DNA of 64,000 nt. Origin: Amborella trichopoda (lineage: Eukaryota; Streptophyta; Magnoliopsida; Amborellales; Amborellaceae). This document shows, in pieces, positions 38,509 to 50,997 of this stretch. The DNA is taken from positions 2,690,124 to 2,754,123 of the forward strand of contig NW_006499705.1 in NCBI RefSeq assembly GCF_000471905.2. Direction: 5' to 3'. Position 1 is the first letter of the stretch, and every line of letters starts with the position of its first letter. The position numbers and the translations under genes are program-made. Under the pieces are notes generated by a model. The model worked only from the letters and a program-made list of their open reading frames with translations. It was not told the origin of the DNA and ran no database searches.

Positions 38509-38860
38509 GCATATGTAATCTTGTGATTTTTATGAAGATAGAGATTGGTCTTGAAGTGTTTGATGTAATTCATAAGTAATGACAAATTTCAGTATGTATC
38601 TTATATAGTGCTGTATAAATAAGGACTTGAGCAGTTGAGCATCACTTATGTTTGGATATATTTCAAATTTTGGATTTGTACAGGGACCAATTAGAGTTGA
38701 AATTTTTATTTTAAAATAAAAGCAAAACCAAGTTCAGTGGCAAGAACTTGTGTACATTTGCCAATTTATATGAGGAATCTATGTATTTTCAAAACCTCTT
38801 TGTTTCAAAACAATAAAAAAATTTAAATGAGTCACTTGGACTTGGCTTAACACACCAACA
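38509..38860 (+). mobile_element. 3' end fragment of a forward LTR
   Basis: Matches 40,845-41,155 and the last 350 bp of C1, ending CACACCAACA at 38,860, directly before a primer-binding site. Confidence 0.65.
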
Positions 38861-38862
38861 AA

Positions 38863-38874
38863 TGGTATCATAAC
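38863..38874 (+). other. tRNA-Met-type primer-binding site
   Basis: TGGTATCATAAC, two bases after the LTR end CCAACA; 10 of 12 matches to TGGTATCAGAGC. The sequence that follows is not the internal region but jumps to mid-LTR sequence (copy C3), so the element is chimeric. Confidence 0.7.
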
Positions 38875-38877
38875 ACT

Positions 38878-41155
38878 TATATGTCCCACAAGGGTGCACA
38901 TGTAATCCATTGAGAACATGATGATGGAAAATTTAATTAAAGTGACTTTGACGCGGCCAATTATATGTCATTACCATAGACTGTGAAGCATAAATCCATT
39001 AGGTCATCTTGAGACAGTGAACCACCATTCTAAACTACCCCAATGGAGTACTCCAATGCTTAGTGTTAAGCCTAAAGATCTCATTTACCTTTTGTCCTAT
39101 TTTATTTTAATGAAAAAAAATGTATTATTAGTGAAAAATCATTTGGAGAATATTACATTCTGCAAGGAGGCCATGTGGCCCCCACACGCCACCTAGGGTC
39201 CAACATCAACATAACATCATGGCCTATGCGTGGGGGCCCTTTTGGAATTAGGCATTTTGTTATATTGTGTTGTTTGTTTTATTTCCTAAGGTGTAGTATA
39301 TTGTTGTAAAATGCAATTTTTATAAGGTTTTTTTATTTATTGCTACATGCTAATTTGACTCACATGGGACCCTTTTGGAAAGTGTGACAGTGATACCAAT
39401 ATTATTTGAGAAATATTTTGAATTAATAACCTTATCCATGTGAGAGATTATGGCATGTGTGAATTTCTCATGTAGCTTTGTCCCATAGGCTTGAGCCAAT
39501 TGAAAATTATTGGTTGTTGAAATTTCGTTGGATGTGTCGCAAGATATTTTCTTCACAAGTGGGTTTTTTTAATTACTACAAAGGACATGCCCTTGTCCAT
39601 ATAGTAATTTAGTGATTTTACTAAAACGAAGGGCTTCTATAGAATCTCTACAATGCACTTAAATGGTATTTTTTTATGGGACAAAGAGACCAAAATGTTA
39701 AAAAATCAACTTAGGGTTTAATTAAGGGGTGATGGTGGTGTTAAAAACTCATCCATTTCCGTTGATATAAGTGGTCGGATGCGGAAGAGTGGCTAAAATC
39801 ATATAGCCTCTCATGTGCCATAGATGAAAAGCACCAAGGACTAAAATCGCTTCACCACTTACCACTTAATATAAATACCACATGAAATTCATTCTTCACT
39901 AACTTAAGAGACCACTTTATGAACTTAGAGAGAGAGCAAAAGAGGCCCACGTACTTGCCCCTTTCCCCTTCCTTTACTCATCAAATTTTGGTGATCTATT
40001 CTCCTATGGTGTGCTAGCTTATCTTTGAGGATCAATCGGATCATCTCCATATCTAACGTAATCATTTTCTTGAAGTTTAGTTTCCATTAAAACATATTTC
40101 CTCCATCAATAACTTGCTATAAATTTCATTTTACAGAAGTTCTTCATCATATCATCCTTAGTTTCCAATGTATTTCATGTTCAAATTGAACCATATGCAC
40201 CATCCCATGAATAAGTGTAGTCTAATTCGAACCCTCATCAACTAGACATCTATTTTTCCAGTTTTTTATTACCTAAATTTTTTTAACACATGAGTGAATA
40301 TAAACATCATATCAGTGAGCTTTCTTCCACAATTTAAATTCAAAAGCATAGAGTTCGTGGTAGCCTTGCACTTTGAGAAAATGTCTTGTGATACTATGCT
40401 CCATAGTACGTGGTATGCCCATTGTTTAAGTCTTTTGAATTGGATATATCTCAACCCTCTTTGATACTTGGTCATCTTCATATCTCTATCAAATTGAACT
40501 TGTAAAAGTGGGTATAAAATTTATTATAAGCTTTCGAAAGTCAAGTGATCTCTTTGAGTATTGAAATCATCAATGCCCTTTTCTATTGGACAAAATTAAG
40601 TCCCTAAAAATCTGATTTGTGATCCGAGTACAAAAGGTTCGACCATTGGCTTTCCATTAATTGTCTGTAAGTTTATTTATTGTTAATTAATGTTTTGTGC
40701 TATGGAGGAATTGAGCATTCATACATGAAACATGATCGCTTTTATGCCTATATATCCTATGCCCTAATGCCATGATGAATTATTAGCAATAAACCATGCA
40801 AATTGAATTCATATTTGGCCCACCATGATCAAGTCAATTGTATATATGTAATCTTGTATTTTTTATGAAGATGGAGTTTGGTCGTGAAGTATTTGATGTA
40901 ATTCATAAGTGATGACAAATTTGAATATATTATCTTATATAGTGTTGTATACGTGAGGACTTGAGTACATGAGCATTGCCATATGTTTGGTTGTATTTCA
41001 ACTTTGGGATTTGTAAAAGGACCAATTAGAGTTGTAATTTTTATTTCGAAGTAAGTGTAAAACTAAGTTTACTGGCTGGAATTTGTGTAAAATTGCCAAT
41101 TTATACGAGGAATTTATGTATTTTCAAAACCTCTCGTTTCACAATGATAAAAATT
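38878..41155 (+). mobile_element. LTR copy C3, truncated at both ends
   Basis: Matches C1 from about 14,608 ('CTTATAT-TCC-ATAGGGGTGCAC') to shortly before the LTR end; the CCAACA terminus is missing. A TATA-like TAATATAAAT lies at 39,868-39,877. More diverged than C1 and C2. Confidence 0.65.
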
Positions 41156-41299
41156 TAAGACATTCAAGAGCATAGAAATCTGTGCGTTAAAGAGGTTATA
41201 TCCCCAAAATTTGGGGTCCTAAAACTAATCCTAGGTAGGGTTTTACCCGAGGGAGTAAATGGACAGTACACACCCGAGGGAGTAGAATATCTTTCGGCA

Positions 41300-43250
41300 A
41301 CATTAATAGAGGACACACTATAAGTTTTAAACTCGAGATAGTGTGAATATGGAAATGACGGGGAAGTGTATGTGGAGTTTCCCGGAACAGCAGCAACAGA
41401 AAAAGGCCACAGTTCAGAATAGCCACAAAAGTTAGTATAGCGCCCAAGCCACTACATCTGGGGGAACTACAAATCAAGCCCACAAAAATTGGTGAAGGGG
41501 CACATAAAGGAAATACAGAGGATCTTATAATCATTTTCTCTATGATTCCTTTCCAATGAAAATTCAAAGGCAAAAAAAATAATGAATATTGTAAATATAC
41601 TATATAGAGGTAATTTAGTCCACAATTAGTATCATCACCACACCCACTTTGATTTAGAAAAGTACAAAGAAAAGACAAAATAAAAGATACGATCAAAGAC
41701 AAAAAAGGTGAAAATAAACCCAGAAAATGAATCAAAGGAAATAATAAGAAGACGCTCCTATGATTCATGACAGCACCAAACAAGTAATTTGAGGAAAGGG
41801 ATAATAGGAAAGAAAGATGGTCTAAATAGGAGAGGAAAAAACAGGAGGAGAAAAACCCAAATGCAAATCATGAAGAAAAAGAAATAAGAAGAATTTGAAA
41901 ACTTGGGTGTTTGTGAGCAACATAGATTATCACCAAGATAAGCAAAGAAAAATTGAAGAGAAACAAAAGCAAGTTAGGGAGGCCAGAATAAAAGAGACGA
42001 GCACGGTAAGGGAATAAAGAAGAAAACAACGAAAGTACGGACTTACCTTTTTCACTTTATAACAGAGAGAGGGGGAGGGAGGGAAAGAATCCAAGGCAAC
42101 ACAAAAACATGCGGATCCACCAATTTTTTGCATCAATGGAAACCCAATACCTGCAAAACCCGGAAAAAGCCAATAGGAGAATAATTTTATCATTCACATC
42201 ACAAGGAACACATTTAGCTCACAAGCTAAAAATTTTAATCCTTAGAGACAAGCACTTAACTAGAAGTAAAGTAAACCATGCTTATGGTTGGGCGTGTGAC
42301 TAATATCTAATTTGTGCTTTTACATATTCTGATATTCCTCTTTAGAGCATAATAAAATGAGATATTTACAAGCATCATTTAATCAAAACTTCAAGTCAAC
42401 ATCATATCTATTTAAGCAACCATTAGAAAAATATCAAAGACAATCCCTTTGCTAAAAAACACCATGCGTAAAACTACAATATTGCAATACTTTCTAGCCA
42501 ATTAATTTTCTCACTACAATTCATGCTCCTTAACATAAAAATGATTAGAGGCTCGCTTATTCACATGCATTGAAAAGAAAACATCATCTTCAATATAAGT
42601 TTCACAAAAGAGTTCGTCTAAGTATAAGAAGTGGCAGAAGCATCCAAATTGTACAGTCCATTTGCAACTATATACCTAAAACGTACTAATCTGCATAAAT
42701 AATCAATCAAAATATGAAACACATAAAAAAGCATATTAACACATGGAAAACTCATGAGATTATAATTTATTTGATGCAAATTAAAATAATTTTGTAGTCT
42801 CCCCTGTTTGCCACACATTTTTATTCAACCGGTGCTAGACTCTTTTCCATAAATTTACTCAAAACGAAACAAAAAAACAGTTTGTGGTATGACAACAACG
42901 AATTATTTTCACCCGTTGATGTGTACTAGTGTGGGATTTTTTTTATTGGAAGTATGCTACCGGCCAGATTTGCCAAACAAGAATGACGGGAATAGCCACA
43001 CCACTGAATTATCGACAAATGTGGTTGTGCTCAAGGCCACTGCTCATTCATCCTATTCTAAAGTTCCTCAGCCGTAATCTATTTGATTCCAAACTGCAAT
43101 AGCTAAGAACATAAACCGTTTCATGCAAGGGAGCATATCAAAAGCACTACCTGCTGTAACCAATGCTCTCAAACATTCGAACAAGCTATATTCCTTCCTC
43201 ATAACTCTGTGCCACACAACTCCCTCCCAAAATCGATTCCAACAGTGAAA
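41300..43250. repeat. tandem 2-kb unit U1
   Basis: First unit of a direct array. Anchors shared with later units: 'CATTAATA-AGGACA', 'GTGTGAATATGGAAA', 'TTCAGAATAGCCACAAAAG', 'CCAAGCCA-TACATCTGGGGG', 'TTTTTTGCATCAAT-GAAACC'. On the minus strand it keeps an open frame of 195 codons (41,196-41,783) without recognised domains. It begins about 145 bp after the end of LTR C3. Confidence 0.75.
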
Positions 43251-44088
43251 CATTAATAAAGGACACAAGAAAAGTCTAAAACTCTAGACAGTGTGAATAT
43301 GGAAAGGGATGGGACACACAATATAATCAAAAACCCTAGATACTGTAAATATGTAAAAGGGATGGTGCCTACAATACAAAATTATCAAAATAAAGATAAA
43401 GGGCAAACAAAAAAAGAGTGTCTGTGGAGTTTCCCAGGACAACAGCAACAGAAAAACGCCATCGTTCAGAATAGCCACAAAAGTTAGTATGGCGCCCAAG
43501 CCATTACATCTGGGGGAACCACAAATCAAGCCCCCAAAATTGGTAAAGGGCGCATAAACAAATACAGAGTATTTTATTTTCATTTTCTCTATGATTCAAA
43601 TGCAAAAAACAGTAATGCATATACAATATTCTTTCAAAAAATAGTGCACATACTATATATGCACTCTACTCCACAATTGGCATCATCACCACACCAAAAA
43701 ACAGAAATTTAATATTAAAAAAAAAAGATCAGATCAAAGACAAAAAGGATGAAAATAGATCCAGAAAGTAGATCACATGAAATAAAATGGAAAGATTCCT
43801 AATATTCATGATAAAATAAGTAATTTGAGGAAAGCAATAACAGAAAAACAAAGATGGTGTAAATCAGAGATAGGCAGAAACAAGAGGAAAAAAACTCAAT
43901 GTGAATATCAAGATGGAAAACTAATGAGAAAAAGTTTTGAAAAGTTGGGTGTTAGTGAACAACATTGAGTGTCACCAATAAAATAAGCGAAGAAAACAAG
44001 ATAGGGAGGCTGGATGAAAGAGGCAAAATAAAGAAGAAAACAACAACAAAGGCCCCTACCTCTTTCACTATGACACCAAAGAGATATG

Positions 44089-44119
<31 letters not shown>

Positions 44120-45262
44120 GTGTGCCTAAAATCTGGGCAGATCCGCGACTAATCTACCTTGAACTCCAACTTTTTTTGCATCAATAGAAACCTAACACCT
44201 GCAAACCGGGAAAACCAACAGGAGAACAATCTGATCATTCACCTTACAAGGAACACATCTGAATCACAAGCAACAATTTTTAATCATCAGAGACAAGCAA
44301 TTACCTAGAAGTAAATTCTCATGATTATAGTTGGTCCTGTGACAAATATCTAGTTCATGCTTTTATAAGAATGGGATAATTATAAGCATCATGAATCAAA
44401 ATCATAAGTCAACATCATTTCTACTTAATCTACCATTAGCAAATCTCAAAGACATTCTGTATGCTAAAGAGTCTTAACAGGTAAAACTATAACGTCACCA
44501 GGATGTCTAGCCAATTGATTTTCTCACTACAATACAGATGTATCACATAGAAACGCGTAGATGTGATCATGCTACATCAAAAAAAATAAGGCTTGCTTAT
44601 ATAAATGCTTTGAAAAGAAATCATCATCTTGAATATAAGTTTCACAAAAGACTCACAAAAAGTATACGTGGATATGGAGACAGCCATATTGTACAAGCCT
44701 GTTTGCAACTTAACTATAGCTACAATATACTAATCCGTGTTAGACATGTTGCATATTCATTTCTTAAGTGATCATCAATTAAAAGCAAAGAATATGGAGA
44801 CAGCCATATTGTACAGCCTGTATGCAACTTAATTATAGCTACAATATACTAATCCGTGTTAGACATGTTGCATATTCATTTCTTAAGTGACCATCAATCA
44901 AAAGCAAAGAAAACACATAAATAGCATTATAACACATGGCAACCCCATGGGAATATAATTTATATGATGCAAATTACAATAGTTTAGTAGCCTACCCTAT
45001 TTGCCATATTATTTTTTTTCAATTTGCTAGACTCTTTTCCACATATTTACTGAACCAAAAAATCCAGTTTGTCGAAATGAAAACAAAAGATTTGAAGAAA
45101 TAATTCACGCCCACTCTCATGCAAGAGAGCATATTGAAAGTAAAACCTATACTAATCAAAGCTTTCAAAAATTCTACCAACCATGAAATGAACAAACCCC
45201 GATATTCCTTCTTCATAACTCTTTGACACACAACTCCTAGCCAAAATTGAATACCTTAGTGA
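43251..45262. repeat. tandem 2-kb unit U2
   Basis: Same anchors as U1 displaced by about 1.95-2.05 kb. A (GA)n run lies at about 44,092-44,114. Contains its own 120-bp tandem duplication (44,672-44,911). Confidence 0.75.
44672..44911. repeat. 120-bp tandem duplication inside U2
   Basis: Two nearly identical copies start ATATGGAGACAGCCATATTG at 44,672 and 44,792. Only a few substitutions and one indel separate them, so it is recent. Confidence 0.85.
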
Positions 45263-45704
45263 AACATTAATATAGGACAAAAAATATGTGCAAAACCCTA
45301 GATACTTTCATTATGGAAAGGGGATGAGACACGATATTGTGAATATGGAAAAGGGATGGTGCCTACAATACAAAATCAAGAAAACAACAATAAAAGGGGG
45401 AAAAAACAAGAGTGTCCATGTAGTTTCACAGGATAACGGCAACAGTAGAAGGCCACGGTTCAGAATAGCCACAAATGCAAGTATGGCACCAAAGCCATTA
45501 CATGTGGGGGGATCACAAACCAAGCCCCCAAATATTGGAAATGGACGCATAAACAAATACAGCGTCTATCTCAATTTTATTTTATCTATGATTCCCTTTT
45601 CAAATAAAATTTGAAGGCAAAAAAAAAAAATGAAAAAAACTCCAAAAATTCCTTCTTTGTAACTCTTTGAAGCATAACTCCTACTCAAAATTGATTCTAG
45701 TGAA
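45263..45704. repeat. partial unit U3 (about 440 bp)
   Basis: Contains the start of the unit ('GTGAAACATTAATATAGGACA' to 'AATATTGGAAATGGACGCAT') and then restarts at 45,705, so about 1.5 kb is missing relative to full units. Confidence 0.65.
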
Positions 45705-47675
45705 ACCTTAATATATGACACAGTGTAAGACCCTAGATACTCAGAATATGGAAAGGGGATGGGACACACAATGTACATGAAAACCCGGGATAGTGTCATT
45801 ATGGAAAAGGGAAGGTGCCTACAAAACAAAATCATGCAAATAACGATATAGGAAATAAACAAAAGAGTGTATGTAGCGTTTCCCATAACAACGGCAACAG
45901 GTAAAGGTTCAGAATAATAGCCACAAAAGTTAGTATGCCGCCCAAGCCATTACATATGGAGGAAACACAAATCAAGCCCCCAAAAATTGGTAAAGTGTGC
46001 ATTAAAAAATACAAAGTATTTTATTTTCATTTTATCTATTATTCCCTTTCCAAATAAAATTCATACGCAAAAAACAATAATGAATGTACAATATATAGGT
46101 ACTCTAGTCCACAATCAGCACCATGACCATGCCCACAAAAAGAAGCTTTATTTGAATAAATAAATAAAAAGAGAGAAAAGAAAAGACAAAATAAGAGATA
46201 AGATCAAAGATGAAAACCGGAAAATAAACCCAGAAAGTGAATCAAAGAAAATAAAACGAAAGGCACTCCTATGATTCATGAGAACATAACACGAGTAAAT
46301 TTGAGGAAAGGGATAATAGGAAAGAAACATGGTGTAAACCAGAGATAGCAGAAATGGTAGGAGAAAAACCTTAATGTGAGGGAAAACGATTGAGAAAAAA
46401 ATTTAAAAAGTTGGGCAAGTGTGGGCAACATAGAGAGCCACCAAGAATAATAAGCCAAAAAAAAGAAAAGAGAAACAAAAACAAGATGGGAAGGCTCGAA
46501 AGAAAGACAGCCCAGGATGGCAATGGAATAAAGAAGCAAAATACAGAAAAGGGGCCTATCACTGTGATACCAGGGAGGGAGAGAGGGAGATAGAGAATCC
46601 AGGTCGTATCAAACCCACCAGATCCGTCATTAATCTACCTTGGACTCCATCATTTTTGCATCAATGGAAAACCAACACCTGCAAAACAAGGAAAACCCCA
46701 ATAGGGGAATAATCTGATTATTTGTCTCACAAGGTACACATTTCAATCACAAGCAAGAATTTCTAATATTGGACACTAAGTAAATTAAATCATGCTTATA
46801 GTTAACTGTTCAAAGAATTAAATCATGCTTATAGTCGGGTATGTGACAAATGTCTAGTTCGAGCTTTTAGAATTTTCCCACTAGAGCATAATAAATGAGA
46901 TACTTATAAGCATCCTTGAATCAAAACTTTAAGTCAACATCATATCTATTACAGCTACCATTAGCAAAATGTCAAAGACATCGCCTCTGATAAAGAACCC
47001 AAGGGGTAAACCTATAATGTTACTAATATATTTAGCCAATTAATTTTCTTACTGCAACTCTGAGCATATTGATACGGTTATATCACATAGAGAAAAGTAG
47101 ATATAATCATGCTCTTAAACATCAAAATAAATAGAGGCTTGTATGCATACATTGAAAAGAAAACATAATCTTGAATAAAAGTTTCACAAAAGAATTTGCA
47201 GAAGTATAAGAAGTGGTTATGGATGTATCCAAATTGTACAGTCCATGGCAACTTAACTACAGCTACTTCTGTGTTAGACATGTTGCATATTTATTTCTCA
47301 AGTAATCAATCAAAAGTAAAAGAAACATAGAAAAAAGCATAATAACACATGGTAACTCAAGTGAATGGCATTTATTTGATGCAAATTACAATAATTTGCA
47401 GTCTCTCCCATTTGGTATATATTTCATTCAACCATCGCTAGAATCTTTTCCATAAATTTACTCAACCAAAACAATCCAGTTTTATGGGAATAAAAACCAA
47501 AGAATCATAGAAATACTTCATGGCCCATTGTGTAAGGGAGTAAATCGAAAACACTACCTATAGTAATCAAAGCTTTCAAAAATTCAAACAACCATGAAAT
47601 GAAAAAAAAAAACGGATATTCCTTCTTTATAACTCTTTGAAGCATATCCCCTACACAAAATTAATTCCTGTAGTG
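45705..47675. repeat. tandem 2-kb unit U4
   Basis: Full-length unit with the same anchors, including 'TTTTTGCATCAATGGAAAACC' near 46,655. Confidence 0.75.
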
Positions 47676-48130
47676 AAACATTAATATGGGACAAACGATA
47701 TGAGTGTAAAATCAAAGATACTCTGAATATGGAAAGAGTGGAAAGGGGATGGGACACACAATATAACAGAAAACCCTGTATACTCGGAATATGTAAATGA
47801 ATGGTGCCTACAATACAAAATCATGAAAATAAGGATAAAGGGGGGAAAAAAATAGTGTGTGTGGAGTTTCCCAGAACAACGGCAACAGCAAAAGGCCATG
47901 GTTCAGAATAGCCACAAAAGCTAGTATGGCGCCCAAGCCATTACATCTGGGGGAACCACAAATCAAACCCCCAAAAATTGGTAAAGGGCGCAAAAACAAA
48001 TACAGAGTATCTTATTTCATTTTCTTTATGACTCCATTTAAAATAAAATTCAAAAGCACAAAAAATTAATGAATATACTACATCTAGGTACTTTAGTCCA
48101 CGATTAGCTGCATCACCACCCCTACAAAAA
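47676..48130. repeat. partial unit U5 at the end of the array
   Basis: Repeats the first 450 bp of the unit, ending near a (GA)n run at 48,137-48,158. Beyond it begins sequence downstream of the Dim1-like pseudogene. Confidence 0.65.
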
Positions 48131-48520
48131 GAGAGACAAAGAGAGAGAGAGAGAGAGAGGCACAATGGGGCAAGGATGGATGAGAGAGGAGAGAGAGGTG
48201 TTGGGAAGAAAGGACTAGGTTTAAAACTAAAAGGCAATGGAAATGAAAAGAACACTGAGTTGACTCCCATTTTGTATGATAAAAATGTTACTCTTTTCAA
48301 TATATATCTCTTATCCAACTATATTTTAGTGAGTATCTCCCTAGGGCTGTCTCCTCCAAACATTCACACCAATGTAATAGAATAAAATGTAATAAACAAT
48401 ACAAACAAATGGGGGGAAATTTGTCTTCATAATAAGCAGAAAACAAGCAACTCAAACATGAAACACACTTTTGATCAAGAAAGTGGAAAAGGTCAACATA
48501 GAATGATGGGGAGAGATTGT

Positions 48521-49514
48521 ACCCGGCATCCATCTCCATATGATGAATATTGAAGAAAAATACAGTACATGTAGTATGTTACGAATGTTATATAAAAAAT
48601 ACTTCACATAAACTTGGATATCTTCTGAATCTATATCTATTAAAGCAATGATTGCAAACTTCAAAACTTCTCCTGCTGATTTAGCAAACTGTTTAAACCA
48701 AATACATAAATTATCGTCAGAAAATGTAATCTTGAAAACCTATTGGTGTAATCTTATTGGAGTAGCAATCAATTGTATGATCAAAATATTTATGTAACTA
48801 AAGCAAAATCGGAAAAAGAAACTAATAGAGAACCAAGCCACAGAGATAATGGGACAGATAAAATTTGAATTTTGAAGCTTCAACATATAATATACATGAA
48901 AAGCTACTAATCCACTTGTTCATGTAATTATGAATTTAATATTTAATCATTTAACTTCAAGACAATCAATAAAAAAACAAAATGAGCATGCGAAGTTTCA
49001 TCAATCTACAAGACTTTGCAATTCAATGTAAAAGGAAAATCCCATCTGTTTGCTACCAATTTCGACAAACTAAAGGACACCTAACAAGACTAATCCAAAA
49101 ACCAGAGGCACAACACAAAAGAAAACAAACAATTAAGAGGTAACAGAACAGAAACATCAATACAAGCAAACCATAAATTAAAAAAAAAAAGGATGTATAC
49201 AAACCTGATCGTCAGAAAAAAGCATATAAAAGCGAAGTGACTAATCATCAGGCCACATTCCACTATCTGCAGAAAAAGTATGAGATATGGCAACAGTGGA
49301 AATTAGGACAGGAGCAAGAAAGATAAATTGTCTATATAGCAAGAGAGAAAACAAGGAAAGAAGAAGTAAAAGCTCGGAAGAGATATTACCATTTAGTAAA
49401 GTCGGATACATGCAGGGGCCTGCCAAATTGAAGAACGAGAACTTTGCAAGGGTAGGGTATCTCTGATGATGGAGTCCACTTCCTGCTTCTTCGATAAGGT
49501 ATTGAGGAGTACAT
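48521..49514 (-). pseudogene. Dim1/thioredoxin-like 4B family pseudogene
   Basis: Two minus-strand exons are readable. Exon 1 (49,514 to 49,390) contains LSKKQEVDSIIRDTL and, one frame away, KVLVLQFGRP; it ends at a GT donor (49,389-49,388). Exon 2 (48,688 to about 48,521) follows an AG acceptor and reads AKSAGEVLKFAIIALIDIDS and EDIQVYVKYF, then, after another frameshift, TVFFFNIHHMEMDAG. This order (KEVD...KVLVLRFGR...ALVDID...YVKYFDI...FFFN-HHMKMD) is that of the U5-snRNP-type thioredoxin-fold proteins of the TXNL4B/Dim1 family, usually about 150 residues. At least three frameshifts and the lack of the C-terminal third (no GAMRGK/IPKYDLLY-type block) mark it as decayed. GAGAGA-rich DNA upstream resembles a 5' UTR. 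Sequencing errors could explain one shift, not all. Confidence 0.72.
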
Positions 49515-50079
49515 CCTTCTCTCTAAATTACTTCTCTCCAAATTTTCTCTCTGAAATATGGTGTCCTCTCTCTAGATCATACATAACTAATTTTTCTGCA
49601 CTTCCTCTTTTGGAAAAACAGAGGAAGTCCGCTGCTGGCAATTTCCCATTTGTGCAAACATGGATATCTGGAAGCCATTGTTTTAACCGTTAGTTACGTA
49701 ACTCATTGATTGAAGGTTGACATTTATAATTTCCACGGAATATTTTAATTCATAATGCATAATTTAATTTAACTATAAATCTCTGCCAGACAATGGAGCC
49801 CATGGGAGAATAGAAAATGCATGATTTCCCTCCCTTTCTTTTGCAATCTTTAGGAAACAAGTGCATCACTTCTCCAAGAGATAACAGAAAATGCCTCGTG
49901 AAAGAACGACACTATATAACGGGAACATATCCACAAGGCCATTGGCCCATCAGCAAATATGGGAAAACTCTGCCGGACAACAACACTTACGTAAGGCCAT
50001 CTTGAAAAAAGTAAGAAAGATTCCACAGAGTACAAACAGTAGACAAGTTTGTATTGTATTCCTCAACAAGGATCCCTAT
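49515..50079. other. intergenic, no gene seen
   Basis: CT-rich sequence (the pseudogene's former leader) followed by AT-rich DNA. No recognisable coding. Confidence 0.45.
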
Positions 50080-50610
50080 TTCCAAACCAATGTTTTGAAA
50101 CTCCGTCGGGCCTCGGACTGGGGCCTGACCCAAGCCGGGTAACTCAGGCAAGCCTCAGTGGACTCAGCATGTCCCATACAAGAACAAAACACGCCCAGAA
50201 AACCTCAAAAAAATGTGAAAAAAAATAAAAATAAAAATAATTAGAAATAGCGAAAACTAAAATGAGTAACAGAAATCATTAAGAGTCTATAAAAGATGAA
50301 AAAATTACATAAAATATGGATTATTGAAAATTTTATTTATACCTTGAAATATTTCTGGAAATTTTTCAAACCTTGCTCAAGACCATTTTAAGGCAATTTT
50401 TCAAACCTTGAAATATTTCAGAAAAATCAAAGAGAAAAATAAAAACATCGGAACATACAATAAGGAAAGTTATCAATTCAACACAAAATCTATAATTTTT
50501 GAAGTTCCTAGCAAATGCGAGTTGGCCCCTGGAACTCATTTCCGCGGACACTGAGATACTCGGACGAGTCAGAGTGGACTCAAGTCGATTCCTTGAGCAA
50601 TGTTCCAAAA
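50080..50610. mobile_element. hAT-like MITE with near-perfect 8-bp target duplication
   Basis: The element is 50,088-50,602 (515 bp). Left end CAATGTTTTGAAACTCCGTC; right end reverse-complemented CATTGCTCAAGGAATCGACT. Flanks are TTCCAAAC (50,080-50,087) and TTCCAAAA (50,603-50,610), 7 of 8 identical. Subterminal ACTCGG/CGAGTC motifs are rich on both sides. Non-coding. The terminal repeats are weak, so the duplication carries most of the weight. Confidence 0.6.
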
Positions 50611-50997
50611 AACTAACCTAGTGGAGTAAAGTAGAGTCCTAGAGTAAATATTCTTATATTTAAAGAAAAAAAAAAGGTAAGAGTCCTTGAGTAACGTTCC
50701 AAAAAACTAACCTTAAAGCATGCTGACATAACACATACACATGAAACCGAACAGTAAAAAGAGCATGCTACAACCATAACCTGGCCTGAAAATCAGTACG
50801 GTGAAAGGCGATTACTCGAATCCCATTCAAAAGTTAGTGCCTTTCCTATAGCACATCGCATCAAAAGAACAATCGCACAATTATCAGATATTATCAGAAA
50901 TATCAGATAAAATTTTGCTACACTATGAAAAGATATTAGAGCACCAAGATGAAATTGAACGCAATTAAGAACAATGAAGATTAATAACAATGAAGAT

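Noticed and set aside
41196-41783. 195-codon open frame on the minus strand, the longest in the quieter half
   Set aside because: It lies in the 2-kb tandem unit, has no recognisable domain, is hydrophobic through T-rich composition and starts without gene context. The cross-copy conservation is reported as a finding instead.
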